From Thalassia testudinum (lineage: Eukaryota > Streptophyta > Magnoliopsida > Alismatales > Hydrocharitaceae), in the NCBI GenBank assembly GCA_037157565.1, contig JAZHRO010000036.1, positions 16,604,501 to 16,668,500 on the forward strand: a stretch of DNA of 64,000 nt, read 5' to 3'. Position 1 is the first letter of the stretch; each line of letters begins with the position of its first letter. A program made the translations under genes and the position numbers. Under the pieces are notes generated by a model. That model ran no database searches and was not told the origin of the DNA. It was given only the letters and a program-made list of their open reading frames with translations. This document shows, one piece after another, positions 48,100-61,006 of the stretch.

Positions 48100-51000
48100 A
48101 AAACAATTACATCATGAGTTACAAGATAGACCTCTGAGCCTCACACTGGGAGAAAATAGCAGATACAAAGTTTTCCACATAAGATCTCTCCCCCCTAAAT
48201 ACCACCCCATTTCTCCCCAGCCACACCCCCAACAAAATAGCCAGGATCTTGGCCCGATCATGCTTGGAGCGAAAGGTGAAAGCACTGCTCCCCACATTTC
48301 CCCTTCAGAAGGAAGACTAAAAACTGTCTGCGTCCTAGTGGGAGATCCATCCTATCTCCATCTTTTGCCAAATATGCTTCACAAACGGGCACTGGTGTAA
48401 AAGATGCTGCACATCCTCAACCGCCCCCCCCACACAAAGGGCATGCCAAGTCGCTGATGCCAGCCCATCTCGCTCTCCACTGCTTTGTCATGATCCATCC
48501 TCTTCTCACCAACCAAACAAAAATCTTTACCTTCAGCGGGCACTTCGCCGCCCATATCAATCTACAATCCCACATGAGATCAACATCTACCTCCACCCCT
48601 CTCGTCCCCAGCCTACGATAAACCTTCGCCACCGAGAAGTCACCTTCCTCCCAATGAAAACCGTCAAAGCCATCACCCGACGCCCAACCCACCAACTCCT
48701 ACAGCAGTCGCTGGAACTCATCACATCTCTGGTCGGAGAGACCCCCCCGGAAGATAGGACATCAGGATCCGTCCCAGCACTCTCCGACCTTCACCAAAGA
48801 ATTCAACACACTGCTCACGAGGCAAGGAAACGTCTCCCCTAGAGTAGATCCAACCTGCTACCAGTCGTCCAGCTAGAAGCGAAGGAGTCTCCCGCACCAA
48901 GCACTAGGTCAAAAAAAACCCCGCACCCTCCCAGCCACCGTCGCCAGGCCCCTGAGGAAGGGAGACACCCCTTGGGGAGGGGGGATTAGCACAAAGGTCC
49001 CCACGACAAGAAATCTCCATAGCAGCACCACATAACCGCTCCGAACAACCCCTGTTCCTGCCCCACCAGCCTCGCAATCCATTTTGTGAGAAGGCTGATG
49101 TTCGTTCTGTCCACCTCTCTGACCCCAAGGCCCCCTCCTGTGTCGACTGACACACCTCCTTCCAACCTACCAACCTCGCCCCCTACCCATGGACCCTATG
49201 GTGGACCAGAAGAAGTCTCTCATCAGTCCCGAACCTTCTTCTCAACCTGGCGCAACAGACAGAAGATTGACAAAAAGTAAGATGGCATGGAGGCTAACAC
49301 CACCTTCACCAAGGTCAACCACCCACCTCTAGACAGGTGCCTGGAGGACCACCCAGCCAACCTTCCTTCCATTCTTTCCAGCAACGGGAGCCAGTCCTGC
49401 AGTCTCAACCAACGGTCCGACAAGGGAAGGCCCAGGTACACCAACGGCAATGAACCCCTATTTGTCTCCAGAGCAGGACCCACCCTCTCCATGTCCATAG
49501 CCGGTAGATTAACTAGAACAAACTTCAACTTCTGGTAGCTAATCAGCAACTTTGATGCCTCCCCAAAGAGCTCAAGTAGGATCCTCAGTCTCCTTGCCTC
49601 CAGTCTCGTTCCTTCGACTAGGAATAGCGTATCATCAGCATACTGTAAGACCACCACCTCCCTCCGCCAAGGTCAAAGCCTCTAAACAGCCCCTGCTGCA
49701 AGCCCTATGTGCTGCCCGCGCCAGCGCATTTGCCGCAAGAACAAAAAGCATGGGCGCAAGAGGGCACCCCTGCCTGACCCCTCTTCTAGGCTGGACCCAA
49801 CCTCCCACCGGGTTCCCGTTGATAAGGATTGAAAAGGATGTCACACACCGCTTCATCCAATCAATCCAGATCGAGGGGAAACCCCACCTCTGCAAGGACA
49901 TCCACAAAAAGTCCCACTAAACCGAGTCATACGCCTTGGGGAAGTCCACTTTCCATAAGAAGGCCTGCTTCTCCCTTCTCCATGCCGCCAACACCTCCAT
50001 TGCAATCACAAATCCGTCAAGTATGCCCCTCCGTGAAACAAAGGTCGTCTGGACCGGTGAGACCAGAGCCCCCAAGACGCCCCTCAGTCTGTTCGCCAAG
50101 ACTTCGACCACAATAAGGTACAATGCATTGGACAGGGTAATCGACCTAAAGTCCTGGATGTCCTCCGCACCTTTCTTCTTAGGCATCAGAAACAAGAAGT
50201 ATTTATTCAATCTATCAAAGCCTCTGTTGCCCAACACAAACTCCTCCAACACTCGCATCACATCCGCGCCCACTAAAGGCCATAATTCTCTGAAAAAGAA
50301 GATAGGGAAGCCATCTGGGTCAGGGCACCCTTCTGCATTGAGGCCCCACACCGCCACCCTCACCTCCTCTGAGAAACCTATCGTGAGACCCTCCGCCTGG
50401 GACTCCGAAATATGCTGCACATCCACCCTCTCCACCTCCATCCTCCCCTTGCCTGCTTCCCAATGAACTCTCTAAAGAACTTTGTCGTCGCCTGCCCCAC
50501 CTCCTCCCTACTGGAGAAAGAGTCCCTATCAATCACCATCTGGTTTATCCAATTCTTCCACCTCCTGGCCGAGGCCACTTGGTGGAAGAACTTGGTGTTA
50601 GAATCACCTTCTCTCAGCCACTTCTGTCTATATTTCACCTTCCATTCCAACTCCATCCGTATGTCCTCCTCCTGTATCAACTTTAGCATCCTCACCCTGA
50701 GCTCCTTATCCTCCGAGGATATAAGAGTTTGGTCCTCCTGCCTATCCATTCTGCTAATCCCTGCCAGTGCCGCCTCCTTCCTTCCCCTCTTTGATGCCCT
50801 AATCTCCTTCCTGACAAGCTTCAGGTAATCGCGCAACATGAAGAGTTTCTTCGCCAGACACACGACCGTCGAGCCCTCCACCTCTCCTCCACCAAGGCCC
50901 TGAACCCCTCCTTCAGAAGCTACGACTTGTCGAACTTAAAGTATGTGCCAAAACGTACCCCCTCATTCGATCGCCACATCAGGAGAGTGTAGTCCGAAAA

Positions 51001-51643
51001 AGGTCTCTCCAATGCACAAACATCTGCCATCGGGAAAGCCTCAACCACTTCCACATTGGAAAGAAACCTATCAATCCTAGATATCTGGCCATTGTTATTC
51101 CTCCAAGCGTAAGTGCAAGCTGTAGGGGACCAATCCACAAGCCCATGAGCCTCAACGAAATCGACAAAGAGATCTGACCCGGGGTCCTGCCTCCCCGTCT
51201 ACCTAGCCTATCCTCCACCTTCAATGTTACATTGAAGTCTCCCCCAGCAACCAAGGACTTCCAGTGTAATTTGCCGCCGCTGTAAGCTCTTCCCATATTA
51301 CCCTCCTCACCTGGGCATCAGTGGGACTGTATACCCCAGTAACCCTCAATCTGGTTCCTCCAATCCTCCTGACCAAGCACACCGAGATGATATGCTCTCC
51401 GCATCGAACATCCTCTTTCCAACCAAGGATCTGTCCTCTTGATCTACCGCTCGCGGTCAGGGCCCGAAACCCCTCCATCCACGACCCTCTAATCTCTCTC
51501 CAAATCCCTGCTCCGCAATTCGCCATCTTAGTCTCCTGCAGCAGCACGACATCCGCCCTCCACTGGCTAATGTATCTCTCCAAAGCCGCCCTCCTCATGG
51601 GGTCGTTGAGGCCCTGCACGTTCCAGGTGATCACTCCGTTCAT
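48100..51643 (-). pseudogene. Inner L1 ORF2: endonuclease-RT, disrupted
   Basis: Starts MNGVITWNVQGLND. The endonuclease has VVLLQETKMAN, GGDFNVTLKVEDRLGR and YAWRN...ISRIDRFLSN; the conserved SDH motif reads SDYTLL, losing the catalytic histidine. RT blocks are KQKWLREGDSNTKFFH, FLWKVDFPKAYDSV, GVRQGCPLAPMLF and YADDTLFLVEG (49620), so the catalytic pair is intact. The C-terminal region has CPLKVKIFVWLVRRGW and a CPLCGG finger (48430). It is interrupted by a TAG after KAYDSV (49917) and several frameshifts, each leaving frames of 70-175 codons. It is recognisable end to end, so it is a fairly recent but dead copy. Confidence 0.92.
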
Positions 51644-51739
51644 CTAGCAGATGTTGTACTCTCCTAGTGTACTCCACCAGCTTCCGCCGTCTTCTGCACC
51701 TCTTCGTCGTCACCGTTTAATGCCTCTTCCATCTGTGGG

Positions 51740-53640
51740 TGCTAAGGATCTCGTCCACGTCCGTCCACTAGCACCCTTGATCTCTGCTTGACCCGAAACG
51801 ACCACCTCCTCAAATAACGGAGGCCACCACCGTGCCCCCTGCTCATCAACCGAGGTGTCCACCCTGTCAAGGCAATCTCCACCTGATTATCCCCCAGATT
51901 CCCATCCAGTTGCTGCCTCAAGTACACCTCCAGGACCTCCGAGTTGCCTCCCCGATGCTGCTTCATCTCGCCCATCGCAGGCCCACAGTCACCTACCCCC
52001 AATATCACCAACGGTTGAGCTACCCCTGGCAGGGGCCATTCCTCGTCATCGGCTCCCCGCACCGCCAAGGATCGGTTCCCGAACACCATCTATCCAACGC
52101 CATCCACCTCCTGCGCCAATCCCAGGGACCGTGGCAAGGAACCAAAGGGACCTTCACCCTGAAGCTACTCGCGGATCGCTGCTGCAAACTCAGGCTCGAG
52201 CGATGATCCGCGAGCTGCCCTCCCAGATCCGGGTTCGAAGGAAAGCTCTCGAACCGGAGTTCCGGATCCGTGCTCCTGCCACTTTTCGCTATGTGCCACC
52301 TCCCAAGGTCTGGATCCCTGATGCATGGACCGAAACGCAGCTTCAAATCCTGGCAAAGGATCCTGATCTGGATCGACTTCCCCTCCGCAGCTCCGCGCCC
52401 CAGACACAGCTGGGTTTAAAGGTCCATCCTCTTCGCCTCCGGATCGACCCTCCTCAGACGCAATTGCCAACCTTTCCTCTTCCGATGCGCCCCGAACCCA
52501 CGGATCCCGATCATCCTCCACGAGATCTCCACGGATCTCTCAGGCGTCTACGAAGTCTGCGTGGGGAAAGCCCGAGGGTCATGCTGCAGACGAGATCTCT
52601 CAGGCGAAGAGATCTCGTCTACAGCACGACCCTCGGGCTTCCCCCACGCAGACTTCGCAAACGCCTCAGGGGCAACATCCACGTCAGTGACTCTTCGACT
52701 CCACTTCGCAACCTCCAGTCACCACTGCCCCTTCCCCACCATCGCCCTCGTAGCTCTGACTGTCGCACCTGCGCGCCACCATCCTCGCTCCAAGCATTCC
52801 ACCACCAAGGAGGATCCTCCCAGTCGCAGCAGGATCTTCCTCAGCGGCTTTGACTTGGCCTTCAGCTCAACCAACGCCGTCACCAGTTCCTCCGCCAGCC
52901 CGAGCGCTCCGCAGCTCCCGACCCTCATGAACGACACTACAATCGCCTCCACCACCTAGATCGAGCACAACCACCAAGGAATCCCAGCGATGGCAAGCTC
53001 CATCACCGGTCGCTTGGGTGGGCACTCCGGCAGAGCCCTATCATGCGGCGACGGGTACCTCCAATGCCATCTCGCTCCCCCCGCAACACACAGTGAATAA
53101 CTCCTCCCACTTCACCGAGAGCCCGCGTGCCACGAAAAGCCCCTCCACCACCTGCACCACCCTCGCCCCTCCCCTTCTCACCGCCTCTCCCAACGAGCCC
53201 TCCACCGCCATACTCGCAACCCTCCCTTCTACAACCTCCCCTACCAGACTCCCTTCCACCATACTCCTCAAGGCCCTAACCCCCTACGACCAAGGGGCCT
53301 CCACCTCCGTCTCCGGCACCACCTTTGGCAGGGGAAACGACAGCCCCCTCTTCCTTACGCCCACAGCGCCCCCCGGGCACCCACCACTCCGATGGCCCAG
53401 CCCTCTACATCTCTAGCATCGCCACGGCTCTCGGCAGTCTCTGATCCAATGATCACCGCCGGGGCACTTGAAGCAGCGGCCCCGTCCGGTCTTATCCACC
53501 CAGTTCCTCATAGATCTCCGACGGTCCATCGAACCCCGCTCCACCCGGCTCCGACTCACCACCTCTGACCAACGTAGACCTCCAGCCATGCCATCAACGC
53601 CCTCCTCCCTCCGAAAGGTCTCCCTACCACCCTCTGACAC
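51740..53640 (-). pseudogene. Inner L1 ORF1, disrupted
   Basis: Begins MSEGGRETFRREEG and carries the zinc knuckle CFKCPGGDHWIRDCREPWRC (about 53415-53475), followed by a second partial knuckle RCRGLGHRSGGC out of frame. Two-knuckle ORF1 proteins with this N-terminal layout (WSEVVSRSR before the fingers) are found in plant L1 elements. The rest is split into several frames, with a large hairpin at 52542-52666. A 332-codon plus-strand frame over the same DNA is a GC-rich shadow. Confidence 0.75.
52542..52666. repeat. Near-perfect 59-bp inverted repeat with 7-bp loop
   Basis: The arms 52542-52600 and 52608-52666 are complementary with about five mismatches; the loop is CAGGCGA. The centre reads GACGAGATCTCT / AGAGATCTCGTC. 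It lies inside the inner L1 ORF1. Confidence 0.9.
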
Positions 53641-53742
53641 CCTCTTACCCCTGCCTTTACTCTCTTTCCCCCTTTCTCTCGCTCACTCTCTCGCTCGCTC
53701 TCTCCATCTCCCTCAGCCAACCTCCTTGATACACTTTACATC

Positions 53743-53759
53743 CTTCTGTTTAACATTAT
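53743..53759 (+). repeat. 17-bp target duplication, right copy
   Basis: CTTCTGTTTAACATTAT, identical to the left copy; the outer LINE frame resumes directly after it. Confidence 0.95.
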
Positions 53760-55090
53760 TGTTGATAGCTTGGCTTTCCTGACATTCAAAGCTTGTGATC
53801 GTGGCATTATCTCAGCCTTTAGATTACAGAATAATGGGTCATTGCTCACACCGATTTTCTTCATTGAAGGTGCAATTACAAAGGCTGAAAATGTGGCATC
53901 CCTTGTGAGAATCTTCGCAAATATATCTGGCCTGAAGATTATTGGAAGAAAATCCACCTTTGTGCCCTTAAATATGGCAATATACAAGGTGGTGAATGTA
54001 TCAGTTGCCTTGGATTCCCCAATTGCTCAACTACGTATTACTTGTTTGGGCCTTCCTGTCAATGGGAGGCATCTGAAGTCTCAAGATTGGACTCCTCTTG
54101 TGGAGAAGATTTCCAGGAGGTTGAATTCATGTAGTGGCAAATTGCTTTCATGAGGTGGACATTTGGTTCTATTAAAGTCCATCCTTTCATCCATCCCCAT
54201 TTTCTTCTTATCAATCTTCAAACCACCCAACAAGGTTCTAAACAAACCGGAGATCATGAGAAAAATATTTTTTTGGAAGGGCTCGGACCATGGAGGGCAT
54301 TTTTTTTGTGGAAAGAGCTCTACAAGGCGAAGAATAAAGGGGGTTTGGGGATTCAATTATTTAAGGAGTTTAATGACAATCTTTTAATAAAATGGGTGGT
54401 GAAGCTTTTTTGCAACAGAGATGACCATTGAGATAAAATAATGTCAGATTCTTATGGGTCTAGTTTGAACCTCCATGAAAAAGCAGTAACATGCCTTGAG
54501 GATTCATCTTTTTAGCAGTCTTTGATCCCCGTTCTTCGCTCATGCACACCCCTGTTCAATCACACTTTGGGTAGGGGGACCTTTTTAGTTTTGGGAAGGA
54601 AGATTGGACGGGTAACAAGGTTATTTCGGTCTGTTTTCCACATTTATTCCAGCTGGTTAACAATAAGGAGGCCAAGGTGGCTGATGTATGGGACTTTCAA
54701 TCAAATGCATGGAGATTAGTCTTCCAGTCAAGGCTATCCAAGGCTGGAATGGATGAATTTCAGAACCTGCTGTCCTTGATTACAGACATACAACCAGGCC
54801 CTAATATGCCAGATAGATTAATTTGGAAGGACAAAAGCTTATAAAGCTATTGCTGATTTTGACCCTGTTGATGTGGATTTTGTTACGGTCTGTTCCCAGA
54901 TCTGGAAGCTACAAATTCCTTTAAAGATCAGAATCTTCTTATGGATGTTGTGAAGGGCAAAGATGGTGACTAAACCTATCAAAAGACTGGATGTAAGGTG
55001 TCCCTTATGTAAGGGTAAAGACAAAGCCATTTTGCACCTGTTTTGATCTTGCTCCTTTCCTTTGTATGTTTGTAATGGCTCCAATCTAAG
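53760..55090 (+). pseudogene. Outer LINE ORF2, C-terminal part
   Basis: Resumes with IVDSLAFLTFKACDRGIIS and reaches SLLTPIFFIEGAITKAENV. The YADD motif expected just before FFIEG is missing, apparently by a small deletion. Then come LGLPVNGRHLKSQDWTPL, LLKSILSSIPIFFLS and the C-terminal zinc-finger region (PLKIRIFLWML, CPLCKGKDKAILHLF near 54990). Several stops and frame changes are present. Confidence 0.88.
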
Positions 55091-55368
55091 GGGAATTTCT
55101 TACGTTGATTTCTCCTCGGCTGATCGATTTTGATCCTCTTTCACAAGGACAGTGCATGCTGATACAAGTGGTTGGATCAAGGCAATTCCATCTTGTAGTG
55201 TATTTGGTTGGAAAAAAACAAGGTTGTGGAGTGAAAATGTTGCAAGAGAGGCTCATGTCCTGTCTAAGTTTTGGCTCCAAAATTTGTAAGTATGATCTTT
55301 TTGCATTAATACGATTGTGTGGATGATTATAGACCTCCGGTGATAATCCTTTTTACCTTAAAAAAAAA

Positions 55369-57210
<1,842 letters not shown>

Positions 57211-57520
57211 TGTTAGAACATATGTTTTACTTCCTCTCTTTTTGCCTTATCATATATTTTATTTCCTAAGGGTGTGTATGTAATTTTATCTTAAACTCTC
57301 ATAAATGGAGGCTTAAGATTTCCTGTAGTAGATAGAATGCATCATTTTCTGCACAATATGTGTGTGAGAAGAAAATGTGTTGTTCTATCTTCTATGGAAA
57401 CCCACACCTCTATTTATAGGGAGGCACTAGGGAACTATCACAAACAAACACTCAAGAAAATTAGAAAAAAAAAAAGATGAAAACTAAGGGTAAATAAAAA
57501 ATAATGCCTATCCTTCTAAA
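57211..57520 (-). mobile_element. 3' LTR of copia H
   Basis: The plus-strand left end TGTTAGAACATATG matches the usual LTR terminus in inverse. The right end CCTTCTAAA is followed by CTCCCCCTTAAATTGG, a minus-strand polypurine tract. It includes a TATA-like CTATTTATAGGGAG on the plus strand. About 310 bp. Confidence 0.75.
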
Positions 57521-59034
57521 CTCCCCCTTAAATTGGAGATAGATATCCATCACACTTAGCTTGGAACAATACCGATCAAAAGAAGCACAAGGAAGCGCCT
57601 AAGTGAACATGTCAATCATCTAATATGCAGAAGCAATATGAAATGTTCTAATAAAATCCTTTCTTGCTCATGTAATTGATGTAATGACAATCCACTTCTA
57701 CGTATTTCGTCCTCTCATGGAAGATTGGATTGTTGATAATAGAAGATTGTCTTGTTATCACACTTTATCTCCATGAAGCTAATTATAGAAATATGGTGAT
57801 CCTCAAGGATCGAGTGAATCCACATGAGCTCAAAGGTGGCTTCGACCACCACCTTATACTTAGACTTGGAACTTGACGTGGCTACCATAGCACCATGTAA
57901 CCAAATTTCCCTCAGCAAATGTTCAGAATACTGTAGTTGACTTTCTATCCTTGGAACACCTACATAATCTACCATCTACATCTATGTCGAACACCACATC
58001 TAGATGACTACATCTTGTAAACAGCAAGCCCTTTCCAAATGCAAACCTTGCACACCTAAAAATCATCACGGTTGCATCCCATTGTAACCTTTTTGGCTTG
58101 TCCATGTAAACTGGAGAACCTTGCTTACCGCAAGAGCCATACCAGGTCATGTGACAATGACGTTTCTACCAGGCTCCTGAACTATCTATCATCAACCTAT
58201 TTCGAGCCATCTCCGTATAAATGGACACTTAGCGTTAGATGCATAGCAATAGAGACAGGCTTCGCACCTGATATGCAAGTCTCCTACAAAAAGCCTATGA
58301 CATACTTTCTCTAAGATAGAATAAGTCCACATGCATTTCCGACTACCTTAATCCTAAAGAAGGATCAAAATAATCCTAAGTCCTTTATTAACCAGAAACT
58401 ACTAAGTAGCCTTAATTCCTTGCATATCATCTCATGATGTCATCTACATAAATCAATATTACTACAATCCCCCTATCTATCTTTTGTACAAAAAGTGAGT
58501 GGCCTGCAGTTGATCTCCTTAAGTTCACTCTTCCCAACAACATCGAGTAGCTTCTGAAATCAAGCTCTCAAACTTGAATTAAGCCTATAAATCACTCTAT
58601 GCAACCTACGGACCTTGGAACACTCCCCCTTAGCCTTAAATCCAATGAGCTATTATATGTACACTTCCTCCTGAAGATTACCATAAAGGAGCGCATTCTT
58701 GATATCAAGTTGACAAAGAGACCAATACTTATGAATAGCTATAGAGATACATATTCAAACTATGGACGGTAGTGCTATAGGAGAGTGTCAAAGTAATCCA
58801 CACCATACATCTAGGTATATCCTTTTGCAACAAGATGAACTTTGTACCTCTCCACAGAGCCAGCCAAATGATACTTCATTGTAACTTACGTCCGACTACA
58901 ATTGCATCTAAACGTGACTCCACAAGACTTCAAATTATGCGAGAACATAGTGCAAACATCTCATCCTCCATGGCCTATCACCACTTTGGATCTAGAAGCG
59001 CCTTTTGATGAGTATAGGTATATGTATAGTCGAG
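57521..59034 (-). pseudogene. Copia H RNase H and RT remnant
   Basis: RNase H remnants (CDNKTIFYYQQSN, ATFELMWIHSILED) near 57720-57840 lie beside the polypurine tract. The preceding RT region (58320-59000) is recognisable on the minus strand but heavily broken, including an alteration of the INAFLYGDL block near 58700. It ends where copia F's LTR begins, so F interrupted H. Confidence 0.75.
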
Positions 59035-59039
59035 AAAGT

Positions 59040-59177
59040 TGTTAGATTAAAATGCCAATCAATCTTTATTAGAAATCCTTGGTGCCTTTATATAGAGAGG
59101 CACAAAGGGTAAAAGTACAAGTATGCCCTCACTCTAAAAGACATAATAAAATATAAAAATAAATAAATTATTCAACA
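59040..59177 (-). mobile_element. 3' LTR of copia F
   Basis: 138 bp running from TGTTAGATTAAAATGCC to ATTATTCAACA on the plus strand, followed by CTCCCCCTCAAGCTGG, the complement of a strong polypurine tract. Resembles the LTRs of copia D (GGTGCCTTTATATAGAGAGGC block). Confidence 0.85.
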
Positions 59178-60861
59178 CTCCCCCTCAAGCTGGAGCATAA
59201 ACATCAAGCATGCTCAGCTTGGTACATAACTCTAGACGCCTCTTGGAGAGTGCTTTGGTGAAGGCATATGCAATCTGATCTTCAGTGACAATATAAGGTG
59301 TCATGATCTTACCAGAAGTAATGGCATCTCTGGCTAAATCACAATCAACCTCTATGTGCTTTGTTCTCTCGTGAAAGGTAGAATTATTGACAATAAATGT
59401 AACTGCCTTATTATCACAATACATGGGAGTAAGACCAGAAACAAACACTCCCAAATCACATAAAATATATCTCACCCATAGGAGGTCACAAGTGATATGA
59501 GTCATAGCCCTATACTCTGATTCTGCACTAAATCTGGAGACAACATTTTACTTCTTACTCCTCCGTGTGACTAAATTTTTTTGAAAAGTTCCATGTGACT
59601 AAGTTGCCACCCACATAGGTATAGTATCCAATAGTAGATCTTCTGTACTTATGTGCTCCTTCAAAATCTGCATCAGAATACCCCCAGACATCTAAATGGT
59701 CATGATGTATAAATGATAGGCCCTTAGCAAGAGCTTGCTTGAGGCATCTCAGTACCTAACACACACCATCCTAGTGTACTTCTCTAGGAGACTGCATAAA
59801 TTAGCTCAGTCTTCAATAGTAAAACAAATATCAGGTCTCGTAACAATCAGATATAACAATTTTCCCACCATAGCACGATATTTGGTGACATCTTCAAGCA
59901 ATAGACTCTCAGAATCTGCAAGTGACGGAATGGTCCATAGGAATGCTGGCAAGTTTGCAATCCATCATCCCTGTCTCTTTTAGCATGTCAAGAACATATC
60001 TTCTCTGTGACAGAACTAAACCACCATCAACATGTTACACCTCAATGCCCAAAAAATAAGTTATCATTCCCAGGCCTTTAGTAACAAACTGAAAATACAA
60101 GAACCTTTTGATAACCGCTATCCCTATTTTATCACTTCCAGTAACTAATATATCATCTACACACACAATAATAATAATAGATCAAGCAGCTTTATGCATA
60201 ATAAAAATAGAGTGATTTGCAGTGGATCTAGTAAAGCCAAACTCTTACACAACTTTACCAAATCTCTCAAACCAAGTCCTAAGACTCTGCTTAAGATCAT
60301 AAATGGCCTTCTTTAACCTGCGAGCTTTCTAACACTCATCAACTATGAAACCAGTGGGTTGTTGGAAATAAACTTCCTCTAAATTACCATAGAGGAAAGC
60401 ATTTTCAATATTAAGCTGAGAAACACACCAGGCATTGTTAACTGCCACAGAAAGAAGTATTCGCACTGAATTGAGTCTGGGTACTGGAGAAAATCTCTCA
60501 AAATAGTTAACTCCAAAGGTTTATGTGTAACCTTTGGCGACTAGTCGTGCTTTGAACCTTTCCACTGTACCATCTGAGCTGCATTTCAGGGTGAACATAC
60601 ACCTACACCCCACAAAAGTAGCACCAGGGGATAAGTCAACAAGTTATCAGGTACCCCTAGACTGAAGAGTAGCCATCTCCTCCATAGTCAAGGTCCAAGA
60701 AGGGTCCTGAGAAGCCTCAACATGATTCCTGGGAATATTTTTACTGTCAACTGCAAGAGATAAAGAGATAAACAATCAAGTGACATATAATTGGAAACCA
60801 AATATTTAGCACAAGATCGTTGTAACTTCCTCTAAGCAATAAGATCCATATCAGATTCAGT
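59178..60861 (-). pseudogene. Copia F RT-RNase H remnant
   Basis: The RNase H end (KHIEVDCDLARDAITSG, IVTEDQIAYAFTKAL) is at 59190-59400. RT lies to its right, reaching the pre-RT spacer SCAKYLVSNYMSLDCL near 60800. It is the same family as copia D, aligning across RT and spacer. Stops and shifts occur throughout. Its 5' part is cut by copia G's LTR at 60862, so whether it keeps an integrase cannot be seen. Confidence 0.85.
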
Positions 60862-61006
60862 TGAAGTGAATAAAAAAAAGTCTTATTTACTAAGTCACCC
60901 CTATATCTCTTTATATATAGAGAGAGACAGGAGAAAAATAACATAATAAGTCCACCAAGGAAAATAAGATAACAAATAGCCTCTCACAATAACACGTAAC
61001 TCAACA
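60862..61006 (-). mobile_element. 3' LTR of copia G
   Basis: About 145 bp, plus-strand TGAAGTGAATAAAA to ACGTAACTCAACA, with a CTTTATATATAGAGAG core and followed by a degraded polypurine complement (CTACTCCTAAAGC). Confidence 0.75.

Larger units (their letters stand above)
48033..53742 (-). mobile_element. Inner L1 LINE, GC-rich, apparently full length
   Basis: A 5710-bp insertion between perfect 17-bp duplications, with ORF1, endonuclease, RT and C-terminal zinc-finger regions and a poly(A) tail on the minus strand. A CT-rich 5' region lies beside the right duplication. Its base composition is visibly GC-rich, against AT-rich neighbours. It is in the opposite orientation to the LINE it split. 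Confidence 0.92.
44300..55368 (+). mobile_element. Outer L1-type LINE, split by an inner L1
   Basis: The two parts are about 44300-48032 and 53760-55368. They join at a perfect 17-bp duplication around the inner element, giving an original length of about 5.3 kb. It ends in TTACC-TTAAAAAAAAA. The 5' limit is uncertain and I found no target duplication of its own. Confidence 0.8.

Noticed and set aside
51855..52853. 332-codon plus-strand frame, the longest in the window
   Set aside because: It is proline/arginine/serine-rich, has no domain I recognise, spans the hairpin, and is antisense to L1 ORF1 in GC-rich DNA where stops are rare by chance.
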